Assembly (NCBI RefSeq): GCF_035987325.1
Contig: NZ_CP108488.1
Coordinates: 7,378,001 to 7,442,000 of the forward strand
Direction: 5' to 3'
DNA from: Streptomyces sp. NBC_01244
Lineage (GTDB): Bacteria > Actinomycetota > Actinomycetes > Streptomycetales > Streptomycetaceae
DNA length: 64,000 nt
Position 1 is the first letter of the stretch. Each line of letters opens with the position of its first letter. Shown piece after piece: positions 39,119 through 48,918 of this stretch. Both the position numbers and the translations under genes were made by a program. Below the pieces are notes generated by a model. The model did no database searches and was not told the DNA's origin. It worked only from the letters and a program-made list of their open reading frames with translations.

Positions 39119-39781
39119 CTACCCCTGAGGGTGATGCGGACCGCGGCGCTGGGGCAGCGAGACCACGCCGGTCACCGTCTCGGTCGGTCCGACCGGCGGC
39201 AGCCCCGCGATCTGGCACAGCAGTTCGCACCAGGCCGACAGGTGTGCGGAGGTGTCCGGCACCCCGCCCACCCCCTCGCGCGGCGTCCACGAGGCCCTGA
39301 TCTCGATCTGTGTCGCCGGCCGCCGCTCTCCGAGTCCGCCGAAGTAGTGCGAGGCGGCCATGGTCACGGTCCCGCTCGCCTCCCCGTACGTCAGCCCGCG
39401 CGCGTCCAGCGCCCCCGTCAGCCAGGACCAGCACACCTCCGGGAGGAGCGGGTCCACGGCCATCTCCGGCTCCAGTTCCGCCCGTACGAGCGTCACCAGC
39501 CGGAAGGTGCCCTGCCAGGCGTCGTGCCCGGCCGGGTCGTGCAAGAGGATGAGCCGGCCGTCGGCCAGGTCCTCGTCACCGTCCACGACCGCCGCTTCCA
39601 GCGCGTACGCGTGGGGTGCCAGCCTCTGTGGCGGTTTGGTGGGGTCGATCTCGATCCCCTGCCGCAGCCTCGCCTTCTTCAAGCCGTCGACCGCCCGCCG
39701 GAACGGGAGTGGGACGGAGCTGTCCTTCGCGCTGTCCGTACCGTCAGCGCCATCTGAAAATCGTCCCTGAGCCGCAGCCAT
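39119..39781 (-). CDS. DUF3000 family protein
   Basis: A 220-residue conserved actinobacterial protein of unknown role. Recognisable stretches are VPLPFRRAVDGLKKARLR and LTYGEASGTVTMAASHYFGGLGERR. It has no signal peptide or membrane helix. ATG 39781 is the first plausible start, without a strong ribosome site. Divergent from hemE, 91 bp apart; this linkage is common in actinobacteria. Confidence 0.85.
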   Translation of the reverse strand: MAAAQGRFSDGADGTDSAKDSSVPLPFRRAVDGLKKARLRQGIEIDPTKPPQRLAPHAYALEAAVVDGDEDLADGRLILLHDPAGHDAWQGTFRLVTLVRAELEPEMAVDPLLPEVCWSWLTGALDARGLTYGEASGTVTMAASHYFGGLGERRPATQIEIRASWTPREGVGGVPDTSAHLSAWCELLCQIAGLPPVGPTETVTGVVSLPQRRGPHHPQG

Positions 39782-39872
39782 GCGGGGAAGACTAGGCGGA
39801 ACGAGCGCTCGTACGGCGCAGGGACACCCGCGCCGGGCCGGGCACTTCTTCATACGTGCGAAGATTTGAGTC

Positions 39873-40937
39873 GTGAGCGCCAACACCCGCCCCACGGGCA
39901 CGCCGAGCCAGACGTACGATTCCGCCTTCCTGAAGGCGTGCCGGCGCGAGCCGGTGCCACACACCCCCGTGTGGTTCATGCGGCAGGCGGGGCGCTCCCT
40001 CCCGGAGTACCGCAAGGTGCGCGAGGGCACGCAGATGCTGGAATCCTGCATGCGGCCCGACCTGGTCACCGAGATCACCCTGCAGCCGGTCCGGCGCCAC
40101 AACGTGGACGCGGCCATCTTCTTCTCCGACATCGTGGTCCCGCTGAAGGCCATCGGCATCGACCTGGACATCAAGCCGGGCGTCGGCCCGGTCGTCGCCC
40201 AGCCGATCCGCCGCCGCGAAGACCTCGCACAGCTGCGCGACCTCACCCCGGAGGACGTCTCGTACGTCACCGAGGCGATCGGCATGCTCACGAGTGAACT
40301 GGGCTCCACGCCGTTGATCGGCTTCGCCGGCGCGCCTTTCACCCTCGCGAGCTACCTGGTCGAGGGCGGCCCCTCGAAGAACCACGAGCACACCAAGGCC
40401 CTCATGTACGGGGACCCCGAGCTCTGGGCCGACCTGCTGGACCGCCTCGCCGAGATCACCTCCGCCTTCCTGAAGGTCCAGATCGAGGCCGGCGCCTCCG
40501 CGATCCAGCTCTTCGACTCCTGGGTCGGCGCGCTCGCCCCCGCGGACTACCGCCGCTCGGTGATGCCCGCGTCCGCGAAGGTCCTGGAGTCCGTCGCCTC
40601 GTACGGGGTCCCGCGCATCCACTTCGGCGTGGGCACGGGCGAGCTGCTCGGCCTCATGGGCGAGGCCGGCGCCGACGTCATGGGCGTCGACTACCGGGTC
40701 TCCCTGAAGGACGCCGTGCACCGGGTCGGCCCCGGCAAGGCGCTCCAGGGCAACCTGGACCCCGCGGTCCTCTTCTCCACCACCGAGGCGGTGGAGACCA
40801 AGACCCGCGAGGTCCTGGACGCCGCGGCGGACCTGGAAGGCCACATCTTCAACCTGGGCCACGGCGTCCTCCCGACGACGAACCCGGACGCCCTGACCCG
40901 CCTGGTGGACTACGTCCACACGCAGACGGCGGTCTGA
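39873..40937 (+). CDS. hemE: Uroporphyrinogen decarboxylase
   Basis: Decarboxylates uroporphyrinogen III to coproporphyrinogen III in haem synthesis. 354 residues, full length. PVWFMRQAGRSLPEYRKVR is the signature 1 region with substrate-binding Arg residues, IGFAGAPFTLASYLVEGG is signature 2, and the catalytic Asp is in FFSDIVVPLKAIG. GTG 39873 is the start. Confidence 0.97.
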   Translation: MSANTRPTGTPSQTYDSAFLKACRREPVPHTPVWFMRQAGRSLPEYRKVREGTQMLESCMRPDLVTEITLQPVRRHNVDAAIFFSDIVVPLKAIGIDLDIKPGVGPVVAQPIRRREDLAQLRDLTPEDVSYVTEAIGMLTSELGSTPLIGFAGAPFTLASYLVEGGPSKNHEHTKALMYGDPELWADLLDRLAEITSAFLKVQIEAGASAIQLFDSWVGALAPADYRRSVMPASAKVLESVASYGVPRIHFGVGTGELLGLMGEAGADVMGVDYRVSLKDAVHRVGPGKALQGNLDPAVLFSTTEAVETKTREVLDAAADLEGHIFNLGHGVLPTTNPDALTRLVDYVHTQTAV

Positions 40938-40972
40938 CCCGAGACTGCGCCGACGTCGGTACCGTGCCCTGC

Positions 40973-42112
40973 ATGACATGGCACGGGCCGACGTTTCGCA
41001 TATCCGACGGAGAAACCATCGACGGGGCCTGGCGCCTCGTGTGGTGGAAGCACGACTTTCAGGACGACTACTACCCCGAGGACCTGTTCGTCTACGCGGA
41101 CGGCAGGATCACTCGCGGCCACTACGACGCGACCGATCTTGTAGGGCTGGGAAAACTGCTGGCCTCCGGGAAGGTCGCGCTCGCACCGCCGGACGGCCGG
41201 GAGTGGACCCCAAAGCCTTCGAAGTGGCTCGCCCGCTACCCCGAGCCGCTGACCGACGAGAGCTTCCTCGTGGAAGTGGCCGACGAGATCTCCCGGCTGG
41301 CGGGCCGGCCCACCACCGTCGACCTGCTCATGGAGGCCGTCCTGGCCTACCGCCGCGAGACGACGGAGGCCAACCGGTCCCTGCTCCGAGAGGCGTACCT
41401 GGCCGTCCCCGCCCACCGCCGGGTCTTCGTCCTGGGGGACATGGACCAGCAGGACCGGCCGCTGCGGATTCTGGTGACCGATCTCGGCGAGCCCGTGGAC
41501 GGGGACGGGCCCGTGGCCACGCCGGAGATGCACCAGGACTCCCTGGACTACTTCGCCGACGGGGACGCGAGCGTCGAGCGGGCCGAGCGGGAACGGGCCG
41601 TCCGCTACGCGGATGCGCCGGCCGGTGACCCGCAGCCCCCGGTCGTCCTCCGCGAGACCGTGTACACCCGGGGATGGCCGGCCAAGCTCGGAGACTTCGC
41701 GCTGCGCAACGACTACGACGCCCCCTTCACCTACGAAGGGGAGACCTACCCCACCGTGGTGCACGGCTACTGGGCCCTCTTCGCCGCCGACCGGGCCGAC
41801 CACGACCGGATCCGCGCCGCCGCGAGCGCCCGCGAGGCGCGGGAGCTGGGTGCAGCGGCCTCGGGGAGCGCCGACTGGCCCGCGAGGCGGCTCGCCGTCA
41901 TGGCGGGACTGCTGCGGGCCAAGTTCGACCAGCACCCGCGGCTGGCGGAGCTGCTGGTCGCCACCGGGGAGGGCTCGATCCTCTACGGCGGCTCCGATGC
42001 TCCCTTCTGGCACGAGGGCCCCCGCGGCGGCCGGAACTGGACCGGCCGCCTGCTGGAGCTGATCCGTTCCGAACTCTTCGCCGCGGGCGCGGACGCGGGT
42101 CGGGCCGACTAG
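40973..42112 (+). CDS. NADAR-domain protein with N-terminal extension
   Basis: A 379-residue protein. The last ~150 residues match the NADAR (YbiA-like) fold: FTYEGETYPTVVHGYWALF, then RIRAAASAREARELG, LRAKFDQHPRLAELLVATGEGSILYGGSDAPFW. NADAR enzymes act on N-glycosidic bonds of riboflavin intermediates or ADP-ribosylated guanine. The usual Glu of the TVEH motif is Val here, so activity is uncertain. The first ~230 residues are of unknown type. ATG 40973 fits a leaderless start (TACCGT at 40960-40965, then seven bases). Its stop overlaps the convergent flavoprotein gene. Confidence 0.72.
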   Translation: MTWHGPTFRISDGETIDGAWRLVWWKHDFQDDYYPEDLFVYADGRITRGHYDATDLVGLGKLLASGKVALAPPDGREWTPKPSKWLARYPEPLTDESFLVEVADEISRLAGRPTTVDLLMEAVLAYRRETTEANRSLLREAYLAVPAHRRVFVLGDMDQQDRPLRILVTDLGEPVDGDGPVATPEMHQDSLDYFADGDASVERAERERAVRYADAPAGDPQPPVVLRETVYTRGWPAKLGDFALRNDYDAPFTYEGETYPTVVHGYWALFAADRADHDRIRAAASAREARELGAAASGSADWPARRLAVMAGLLRAKFDQHPRLAELLVATGEGSILYGGSDAPFWHEGPRGGRNWTGRLLELIRSELFAAGADAGRAD

Positions 42113-43497
42113 ACCCCCGCCGCCCGCACCGCGGAGACCGCCTTGCGGGCGGCGACCAGCACCGGGTCCCACACCGGGGAGAACGGCGGGGCGTAGCCCA
42201 GGTCCAGGGAGACGATCTGGTCCACCGTCATACCGGCCGTCAAGGCCACCGCGGCGATGTCCACCCGCTTCGCGGAGCCGGCGCCGCCGACGATCTGGAC
42301 GCCGAGGAGGCGGCCCGTACGGCGTTCCGCCAGCATCTTCACCGTCATCTCCGTCGCCCCCGGGTAGTAGCCCGCCGTGTTCGTCGAGCGGATCGTCGCC
42401 GTGACGAAGCGAAGCCCCGCGGACAGCGCGTCCCGCTCGCGCAGGCCCGTACGGGCGATCTCCAGGTCGCAGACCTTGCTCACGGCCGTGCCGACCACGC
42501 CCGGGAAGGTGGCGTAGCCGCCGCCCACGCCCGAGCCGATGACCTGGCCGTGCTTGTTCGCGTGCGTGCCCAGCGCGATGTGCCGCATCCGGCCAGCCAC
42601 CAGGTCCAGGACCTCCACGCAGTCGCCGCCCGACCAGATGTTCTCGTGGCCGCGGACCCGCATGGAGAGGTCGGTCAGCAGCCCGCCCGACTCGCCCAGC
42701 GGCAGGCCCGCCGCGCGGGCCAGCGCCGTGCGCGGCTCGACGCCGATGCCGAGGACGACCAGGTCCGCCGGGTACTCCTCCCCGGCCGCCGTGGCCACCG
42801 CGCGGGCCCGGCCCTCCCCGTCGGTGAGGATCTCCGTCACCTCGGCGCCCGCGACCGTACGGATGCCCATGGCGTTCATCGCGCTGTGGACGAGGCCGCC
42901 CATGTCCGGGTCCAGCGTGGACATCGGCTGCTCGCCCCGGTGCAGCACGGTGACCTCGAAGCCCCGCCCGATCAGGGCCTCCGCCATCTCCACGCCGATG
43001 TAGCCGGCGCCCACGACCACCGCCCGGCGGCCCGCCGTCCGTTCCAGATCCGCCATCAGCCGCTGTCCGTCGTCCAGCGTCTGCACCCCGTGCACCCCGT
43101 GCGCGCCGATGCCGGGCAGCCGCGGGCGGACGGGCCGGGCGCCGGTGGCGAGGACGAGCTTGTCGTACCCCGTCCAGTACTCGGCGCCCGACTCCAGATC
43201 CCGGGCACGCACCCGCCGACCCGCGAGGTCCAGCTCCACGACCTCCGTCCGCGTCCGCAGGTCGATGTCCCGCGCGCGGTGCTCCTCGGGAGTCCGGGCG
43301 ATCAGCTCGTCCCGGCCGCCGACCAGGCCGCCGATCCAGTACGGGATCCCGCACGCCGAGTACGAGGTGAAGTGCCCGCGCTCGAAGGCGGTGATCTCCA
43401 GCTCCGCCGGACCCTTGAGCCGCCGGGCCTGTGACGCGGCGGACATCCCCGCCGCGTCACCGCCGACCACCACCAGCCGTTCCGTGCCGTTCCCCAT
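42109..43497 (-). CDS. CoA-disulfide reductase / NADH oxidase-like flavoprotein
   Basis: A 462-residue pyridine-nucleotide disulfide oxidoreductase of the CoADR/Nox single-cysteine group. The FAD site is VVVGGDAAGMSAASQARR, the redox Cys is in FTSYSACGIPYWIGG near residue 46, the NAD(P)H site is AVVVGAGYIGVEMAE and the second FAD motif ENIWSGGDCVE. The C-terminal dimerisation domain is complete. It likely keeps low-molecular-weight disulfides reduced or oxidises NADH. ATG 43497 is chosen; ends overlap by 4 bp with the NADAR gene. Confidence 0.88.
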   Translation of the reverse strand: MGNGTERLVVVGGDAAGMSAASQARRLKGPAELEITAFERGHFTSYSACGIPYWIGGLVGGRDELIARTPEEHRARDIDLRTRTEVVELDLAGRRVRARDLESGAEYWTGYDKLVLATGARPVRPRLPGIGAHGVHGVQTLDDGQRLMADLERTAGRRAVVVGAGYIGVEMAEALIGRGFEVTVLHRGEQPMSTLDPDMGGLVHSAMNAMGIRTVAGAEVTEILTDGEGRARAVATAAGEEYPADLVVLGIGVEPRTALARAAGLPLGESGGLLTDLSMRVRGHENIWSGGDCVEVLDLVAGRMRHIALGTHANKHGQVIGSGVGGGYATFPGVVGTAVSKVCDLEIARTGLRERDALSAGLRFVTATIRSTNTAGYYPGATEMTVKMLAERRTGRLLGVQIVGGAGSAKRVDIAAVALTAGMTVDQIVSLDLGYAPPFSPVWDPVLVAARKAVSAVRAAGV

Positions 43498-43561
43498 GTG
43501 CCCGTACCGTCCTTCCCCGCCGCCTGTGCCTGCGGGCCCCACGCTACGGGCGCACGGCCGG

Positions 43562-44599
43562 TCAGTCCTGGACCGGTGGCGGCGTCGCGTCCGGCTGCGC
43601 CGCATCCGCCGGGGTGGCGGCCGTGTGCCCCGGCCACACCGGTCCGCTCTGCGCGGGAAGGCGCCGCGCCGCGGGGTCGGGCTTCTGCTTCGCCGGCCGC
43701 CACTTGCGGTACAGCCGGAAGCCGAGCAGCAGGAACGCGCCGCTGAGCAGGAACGGCGAGGCCGCGGCGAGCGCCATCAACAGGTACAGGACCGCTGCGG
43801 CGAAGACCTTCCAGCCGCCGATCAGGGCGTCGGAGAAGCCCGGATCCGGCTTCTCCTTCTCCTTGACGGGCTGCTTCCCCGGTTCCGAGAACGTCAGCGT
43901 GATCGTGCCGAGCGAGGTCTGATCCTTGAGCGCCGTCTGCTGGGCGAGCAGCGACTCCAGATCGGCCTGGCGCTTGCCGAGTTCGGCCTCCAGCGTGACC
44001 ACCTCGGTCAGCCCCGAGGCCTTCTCCATCATCTCGCGCACCCGCACCACGCTCGCCTGCTGGGACTTGACCCGGCTGTCGACGTCCGCGACCTTCTGCG
44101 TCACGTCCTGCGCCTCGACCTTGCGCGCGAGCAGCTTCCCGGCGCCCTCCATCGCGGCGAGCACCGCGTCGAAGCGCTCGCCCGGCACCCGCAGGGTCAC
44201 CGTCGAGGTCATCGACCCGTCGGGTGCGCGCGTGGTGCCCTCGTTGCCGACGTACCCGCCCGCGTTCTCCGCCGCCGTCCGGGCACCGGCCGTCGCCTTC
44301 TGGACGTCGGCCGTCTCCACGCCGAGCGTCGCCGTGCGGATGATCTGCGTGCGGACGGCCGGAGCCTGCGGCTGGCTCTTGTCGGCGCCCGGGGCCGGCG
44401 CGCCCGACGCGGCCGCGGCCGCCCCGCCCTCCCCGACGGCCTCCCGCTGCTGGGGAGCCGCCGCGTCCGACTTGCCCATCGTCTGGCCGTCACTGGCGGA
44501 GCAGCCCGTGAGGACGAGCGCCCCGGTCAGCGAGAGCGCCGCCAGAGCCGTCGCCGAGCGCCGTCCGTGCCGGCCGTAACGTCTGTGCTGGGTGTGCAT
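43562..44599 (-). CDS. DUF4349 lipoprotein
   Basis: A 345-residue membrane-anchored protein with lipobox LTGC, an Ala/Gly/Pro linker, the DUF4349 domain (IIRTATLGVETADVQKATAGARTAAENAGGYVG), a coiled-coil segment (TQKVADVDSRVKSQQASVVRV...LEAELGKRQADLESLLAQQ) and a C-terminal membrane helix with a basic cytoplasmic tail. Function unknown; likely envelope-associated. It is divergent from hemY. Confidence 0.85.
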   Translation of the reverse strand: MHTQHRRYGRHGRRSATALAALSLTGALVLTGCSASDGQTMGKSDAAAPQQREAVGEGGAAAAASGAPAPGADKSQPQAPAVRTQIIRTATLGVETADVQKATAGARTAAENAGGYVGNEGTTRAPDGSMTSTVTLRVPGERFDAVLAAMEGAGKLLARKVEAQDVTQKVADVDSRVKSQQASVVRVREMMEKASGLTEVVTLEAELGKRQADLESLLAQQTALKDQTSLGTITLTFSEPGKQPVKEKEKPDPGFSDALIGGWKVFAAAVLYLLMALAAASPFLLSGAFLLLGFRLYRKWRPAKQKPDPAARRLPAQSGPVWPGHTAATPADAAQPDATPPPVQD

Positions 44600-44773
44600 C
44601 GTCGGGTCCCCCCGTAAGTGTCCGAATCGTCGGACGCGCATCTGTCCGTGCCTCGACGTTGTGACGTACGGGGTCCCGTCCCGGGTTTCGTACGCGCGGT
44701 CCCGAGGTGATCCCGAAGCGGTCACGGTCAGGCCTCGGCGATCGCCCGATGAGGGGTCTGAGACGATGTGTCC

Positions 44774-46267
44774 ATGCACGAAGCGGACACGCGTACGGAC
44801 CGGCCGGCCCCCGCCGGTCACGTCGTCGTCATCGGCGGCGGGATCGCGGGCCTCGCGGCGGCCCACCGGCTGCTCGCGGAGGGCCTTCGCGTCACCCTCC
44901 TGGAAGCCGGCCCGCGCCTCGGCGGCAAGCTGCGCTCGGGCGAACTGGCGGGCCTGCGCGTGGACCTCGGCGCCGAATCCGTACTCGCCCGCCGCCCCGA
45001 AGCGCTCGAACTGGCCCGCGCCGTGGGCCTCGGCGAGGCCCTGCAGCCACCCGCCACCGCCACCGCCCGCCTCTGGACCCGCGGCGTGCTGCGCCCCCTG
45101 CCGGGCGGTCACGTCATGGGCGTGCCCGGCGACCTGGGCCCGCTCGCCGCCTCCGGAGTGCTCTCCGCCGAGGGCCTGGCCCGGGCCGGAGCCGAACACG
45201 CGCTGGCACCGCAGGAGATCGGCGAGGACGTGGCCCTCGGCGAGTACGTCGCCGCCCGCCTGGGCCACGAGGTCGTCGACCGGCTCGTGGAACCCCTCCT
45301 CGGCGGGGTCTACGCCGGCAACGCCTACCGCATCTCGATGCGCGCCGCCGTCCCCCAGCTCTTCGAGGCCGCCCGCAGCCACGCCTCCCTCGGCGAGGGC
45401 GTACGGGAACTGCAGGCCCGGGCCGCCCGCGCGGGGCAGACCGGTCCCGTCTTCTCCGGCATCGACGGCGGCATCGGCAGGCTCCCGCTCGCCGTCGCCG
45501 AAGCCTGCCGGGCGGCCGGTGCCCGGATCCTCCTCGACGCCCCCGCGCGCGAGCTCACCCGTACCGCCACCGGCTGGCGGGTGCTCGCCGACGCACCGGG
45601 CGGCGCCGAGGCCATCGAGGCCGACGGGGTGGTCGTGGCCGTCCAGGCCGGACCCGCCGCCCGCCTGCTCGACGGGATCGCGCCCCTGGCCGCCACCGAG
45701 CTGCGCGGGGTCGAGTACGCCTCCATGGCCCTGGTCACGATGGCCCTGCGCCGCTCCGACCTGCCCGCCGGGATCGCCGACGGCGGCGCGAGCGGGTTCC
45801 TCGTACCGCCCGTGGACGGCCGGACGATCAAGGCCTCGACCTTCTCCAGCAACAAGTGGGCCTGGGCCGGGACCGATCCCGACCTCTTCCTGCTGCGCAC
45901 CTCCGTCGGCCGCCACGGCGACGAGGGCGACCTGAAGCGCTCCGACGAGGAACTGGTCGAGGTCTCCCTCGCCGACCTCGGCCGGGCCGTGGGCCTCGCG
46001 CCCACCGTCCGCCCGGTGGACTCCACCGTCACCCGCTGGGACGGCGGCCTGCCCCAGTACCCGGTCGGGCACCTCGGCCGGGTGGCCCGGATCCGCTCCG
46101 CCGTCGCGGCCCTGCCGGGCCTCGCGGTGTGCGGAGCCGTGTACGACGGGGTCGGCATCCCGGCCTGCATCGCGAGCGCGGGCAAGGCCGCCGACGTGGT
46201 GATCGCCACGTTGGGCGCCGCTGGGGCACCCCTGGCACCGACCACTGATCAGCACACGGGACAATAG
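44774..46267 (+). CDS. hemY: Coproporphyrinogen III / protoporphyrinogen oxidase
   Basis: A 497-residue FAD enzyme of haem synthesis. The dinucleotide-binding motif is [21 protein letters not shown], and [20 protein letters not shown] and the C-terminal [22 protein letters not shown] complete the FAD site. Because chdC follows by 4 bp, it most likely works as coproporphyrinogen oxidase (CgoX) in the coproporphyrin-dependent pathway of Gram-positive bacteria; older annotation calls it hemG. ATG 44774 or in-frame GTG 44768. Confidence 0.93.
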   Translation: MHEADTRTDRPAPAGHVVVIGGGIAGLAAAHRLLAEGLRVTLLEAGPRLGGKLRSGELAGLRVDLGAESVLARRPEALELARAVGLGEALQPPATATARLWTRGVLRPLPGGHVMGVPGDLGPLAASGVLSAEGLARAGAEHALAPQEIGEDVALGEYVAARLGHEVVDRLVEPLLGGVYAGNAYRISMRAAVPQLFEAARSHASLGEGVRELQARAARAGQTGPVFSGIDGGIGRLPLAVAEACRAAGARILLDAPARELTRTATGWRVLADAPGGAEAIEADGVVVAVQAGPAARLLDGIAPLAATELRGVEYASMALVTMALRRSDLPAGIADGGASGFLVPPVDGRTIKASTFSSNKWAWAGTDPDLFLLRTSVGRHGDEGDLKRSDEELVEVSLADLGRAVGLAPTVRPVDSTVTRWDGGLPQYPVGHLGRVARIRSAVAALPGLAVCGAVYDGVGIPACIASAGKAADVVIATLGAAGAPLAPTTDQHTGQ

Positions 46268-46271
46268 ACAC

Positions 46272-46985
46272 ATGACTGCACCAGAGAAGATTCCCAACGC
46301 GGGGAAGAAGGCGAAGGACCTCAACGAGGTCATCCGCTACACCCTGTGGTCCGTCTTCAAGCTGAAGGACGTGCTCCCCGAGAACCGCGCCGGCTTCGCC
46401 GACGAGGTCCAGGAGCTGTTCGACCAGCTGGCCGCCAAGGACATCACCGTCCGCGGCACCTATGACGTCTCCGGCCTGCGCGCCGACGCGGACATCATGA
46501 TCTGGTGGCACGCGGAGACCTCCGACGAGCTGCAGACCGCGTACAACCTGTTCCGCCGCACCAAGCTGGGCCGCGCGCTGGAGCCGGTCTGGTCGAACAT
46601 GGCCCTGCACCGCCCGGCCGAGTTCAACAAGTCCCACATCCCGGCCTTCCTGGCCGACGAGACGCCGCGCGACTACGTCAGCGTCTACCCCTTCGTGCGC
46701 AGCTACGACTGGTACCTGCTGCCCGACGAGGACCGCCGCCGCATGCTCAAGGACCACGGCATGATGGCCCGCGGCTACCCCGACGTGCGCGCCAACACCG
46801 TCGCCTCCTTCTCGCTCGGCGACTACGAGTGGCTGCTGGCCTTCGAGGCCGACGAGCTGTACCGCATCGTCGACCTCATGCGTCACCTGCGCGCCTCCGA
46901 GGCCCGCATGCACGTCCGTGAAGAGGTGCCCTTCTACACCGGGCGCCGCAAGTCCGTCGCCGATCTGGTGGCCGGACTCGCCTAG
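46272..46985 (+). CDS. chdC: Coproheme decarboxylase (HemQ/ChdC)
   Basis: Final step of haem b synthesis: oxidative decarboxylation of coproheme with H2O2. 237 residues of the chlorite-dismutase-like family. The catalytic Tyr is in [14 protein letters not shown] (near residue 137) and the proximal haem His in [17 protein letters not shown]. It lacks the distal Arg pattern of true chlorite dismutases as far as I can see. Coupled to hemY with a 4-bp gap. Confidence 0.94.
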   Translation: MTAPEKIPNAGKKAKDLNEVIRYTLWSVFKLKDVLPENRAGFADEVQELFDQLAAKDITVRGTYDVSGLRADADIMIWWHAETSDELQTAYNLFRRTKLGRALEPVWSNMALHRPAEFNKSHIPAFLADETPRDYVSVYPFVRSYDWYLLPDEDRRRMLKDHGMMARGYPDVRANTVASFSLGDYEWLLAFEADELYRIVDLMRHLRASEARMHVREEVPFYTGRRKSVADLVAGLA

Positions 46986-47090
46986 AGACCTCCCCTGGGG
47001 GGAAGGACCGGAGGACCGCTGACCGGCGCCCTCCGGGGATCGGGAGGCCCTGCCCCCGAATCGACGCAGCCGGAGATCCCGCCCGGAAGT

Positions 47091-48836
47091 TCAGACGACT
47101 GGCGGCAGCAGTGCCCTGGGGTGCCCCGGGGCGGTCGCTGCCCGGTCGTCCAGCGACACCGGTGCGGGCTCCGGATGCGGCGCACACGTGACACGCCAAC
47201 CTGAGGTGTCACCTGTCAGCAAGTACCGTTCCACGTGAGCGTCCACGCAGTCATTGCGTCCGCCGACCACTCCGTGGGTTCCGGCCCCCGCCTCCGTCAC
47301 CAGCCCGGCCCGCGGCCCGAGCCGCCGCTGGAGCTCCAGGGCGCCGCCGTACGGGGTGGCGCCGTCCCGCTCGGCCGCGACGATCAGCGTGCCGGGCAGC
47401 GGGGCGCCCGGCCGCGGCCCGACGTCCACCGGCCGCTGCCGTTCGCGCACCGGCCAGAAGGCGCAGGGCAGGTTCAGGAAGGCGTTGGCCCAGGTCTCGA
47501 AGGGGGCCGTGCGGGCCAGTTCGGTGTTGTCGCGGTCCCAGGTCTCCCAGTCGCCGGGCCACGGGGCGTCGTTGCACAGGGTCGCCGTGTAGACGGCCGT
47601 CGCGTTCTCGCCCTCGGCGGCCGCCGCCGGGTCCGGGGCGGCGAGCGAGACGAGCGGGCGCGGGTCGCCGCGCAGGAACGCCGCCAGGGCCGCCGCGCGG
47701 CCCGGCCAGACCTCGTCGTAGTACGCGGCCCGCAAGTACGCGGAGTGCAGCTGCCCGGTGCCGACCACCCCGCCCGCCGGTTCGCGGGCGAGCGTCGACC
47801 GCACCCGGTCGTAACTCGCCTGCACCGCTTCGGCGGTGGAGCCGAGCCCGTACACGGCGTGGTGACGGGCCGCCCAGGCGCGGAAGTCCGCCCAGCGGCG
47901 CTCGAAGCCGGGAGCCTGGGCGAGGTTGTTGCGGTACCAGACCTTGCGCGGGTCGGGGTCGACCGCCGAGTCGAAGACCATCCGGCGGACATGGCCGGGG
48001 TAGAGGGTGGCGTACACCGCACCGAGGTAGGTGCCGTACGAGGCCCCCATGAAGGTCAGCCGGCCCTCGCCGAGCGCCGCGCGCAGTACGTGCAGGTCAC
48101 GGACGTTGTTCAGGGTCGTGTACGAGCCCAGGGCCGTCCCGGCCCGCTCCGCGCAACCGCGGGCGTAGGCCCGCGCGGCGGCGATCCGGTCCTCCTTGGC
48201 GGCGGCGTCCGGCCGGGCGCCGACGGCCTCGGCCGGAGCCTGGGCGTACCGCGCCGGGTCCTGGCAGGACAGCGCGTGCCCCGAGCGGCCCACCCCGCGC
48301 GGGGCGTAGCCGACGAGGTCGTAGGCGGCCCCGACGCGGCGCCACTCGGGCAGACCGGCGACGAGCGGGAAGAAGAGGCCGTTCCCGCCCGGCCCGCCGG
48401 GGTTGTACACGAGCGCCCCCTGCCGCCGGGCCCCGCCCGCGCCGGAGGCTGCGACCCGGCTGACGAGGATCTCGGTCCGCTCCCCGAAGGGCCGGGCGTA
48501 GTCGACCGGGACCCGGAGCGTGCCGCACCGCACGTCCGGCCCGAGCCCCTCGGCGACGGGACACGGCCCGAACTCCACTCCGTCACCGGCACCCTGACGG
48601 TCCGGCGGCGCGGCCCCTCCCGGGCCCGGGAGCCCCGCGCGCGCGGCGGCGGCGGCCCGGCGGGCCACGAGTTCGGCCCCGGCGGTCTCGGCGGCCGCCC
48701 GGGCGGAGGCGAGGCCGGGGGGCGCCGACGGCGACGGGCCGGGGGGAGCGGCCTCGGCGCCGGAGGCCGTCGGCAGGAAGGCGGCCAGTGTCAGGGCGGC
48801 CAGCGCGACCGTGGCGGGCACCCGGGGCATGCGCAT
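47091..48836 (-). CDS. Secreted S33-family tripeptidyl aminopeptidase-like protein
   Basis: A 581-residue secreted alpha/beta hydrolase. Sec signal peptide (VALAALTLAAFLPTASGAEA), then oxyanion-loop VYNPGGPGGNG, nucleophile elbow FMGASYGTYLGAVYA, and catalytic Asp and His in VAAERDGATPY and GAGTHGVVG. It resembles Streptomyces Tap/SlpD/SlpE, which cut N-terminal peptides from secreted proteins. ATG 48836 has GAGAGG upstream. It is last in the cluster beginning with the MNIO gene, 82 bp behind the second TIGR04222 gene. Confidence 0.9.
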   Translation of the reverse strand: MRMPRVPATVALAALTLAAFLPTASGAEAAPPGPSPSAPPGLASARAAAETAGAELVARRAAAAARAGLPGPGGAAPPDRQGAGDGVEFGPCPVAEGLGPDVRCGTLRVPVDYARPFGERTEILVSRVAASGAGGARRQGALVYNPGGPGGNGLFFPLVAGLPEWRRVGAAYDLVGYAPRGVGRSGHALSCQDPARYAQAPAEAVGARPDAAAKEDRIAAARAYARGCAERAGTALGSYTTLNNVRDLHVLRAALGEGRLTFMGASYGTYLGAVYATLYPGHVRRMVFDSAVDPDPRKVWYRNNLAQAPGFERRWADFRAWAARHHAVYGLGSTAEAVQASYDRVRSTLAREPAGGVVGTGQLHSAYLRAAYYDEVWPGRAAALAAFLRGDPRPLVSLAAPDPAAAAEGENATAVYTATLCNDAPWPGDWETWDRDNTELARTAPFETWANAFLNLPCAFWPVRERQRPVDVGPRPGAPLPGTLIVAAERDGATPYGGALELQRRLGPRAGLVTEAGAGTHGVVGGRNDCVDAHVERYLLTGDTSGWRVTCAPHPEPAPVSLDDRAATAPGHPRALLPPVV

Positions 48837-48918
48837 GGCAGGGCCTCTCGTCTCATCGGACCCTCCGATGAGATCCGGCGGGTGGCCCCCTGTACAGGAC
48901 CACCGGCCGGTGTCGCGC

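Noticed and set aside
43562..46333. 923-codon minus frame joining DUF4349 to the hemY region
   Set aside because: Only the part from ATG 44599 makes sense (signal peptide and lipobox); the rest is antisense to hemY.
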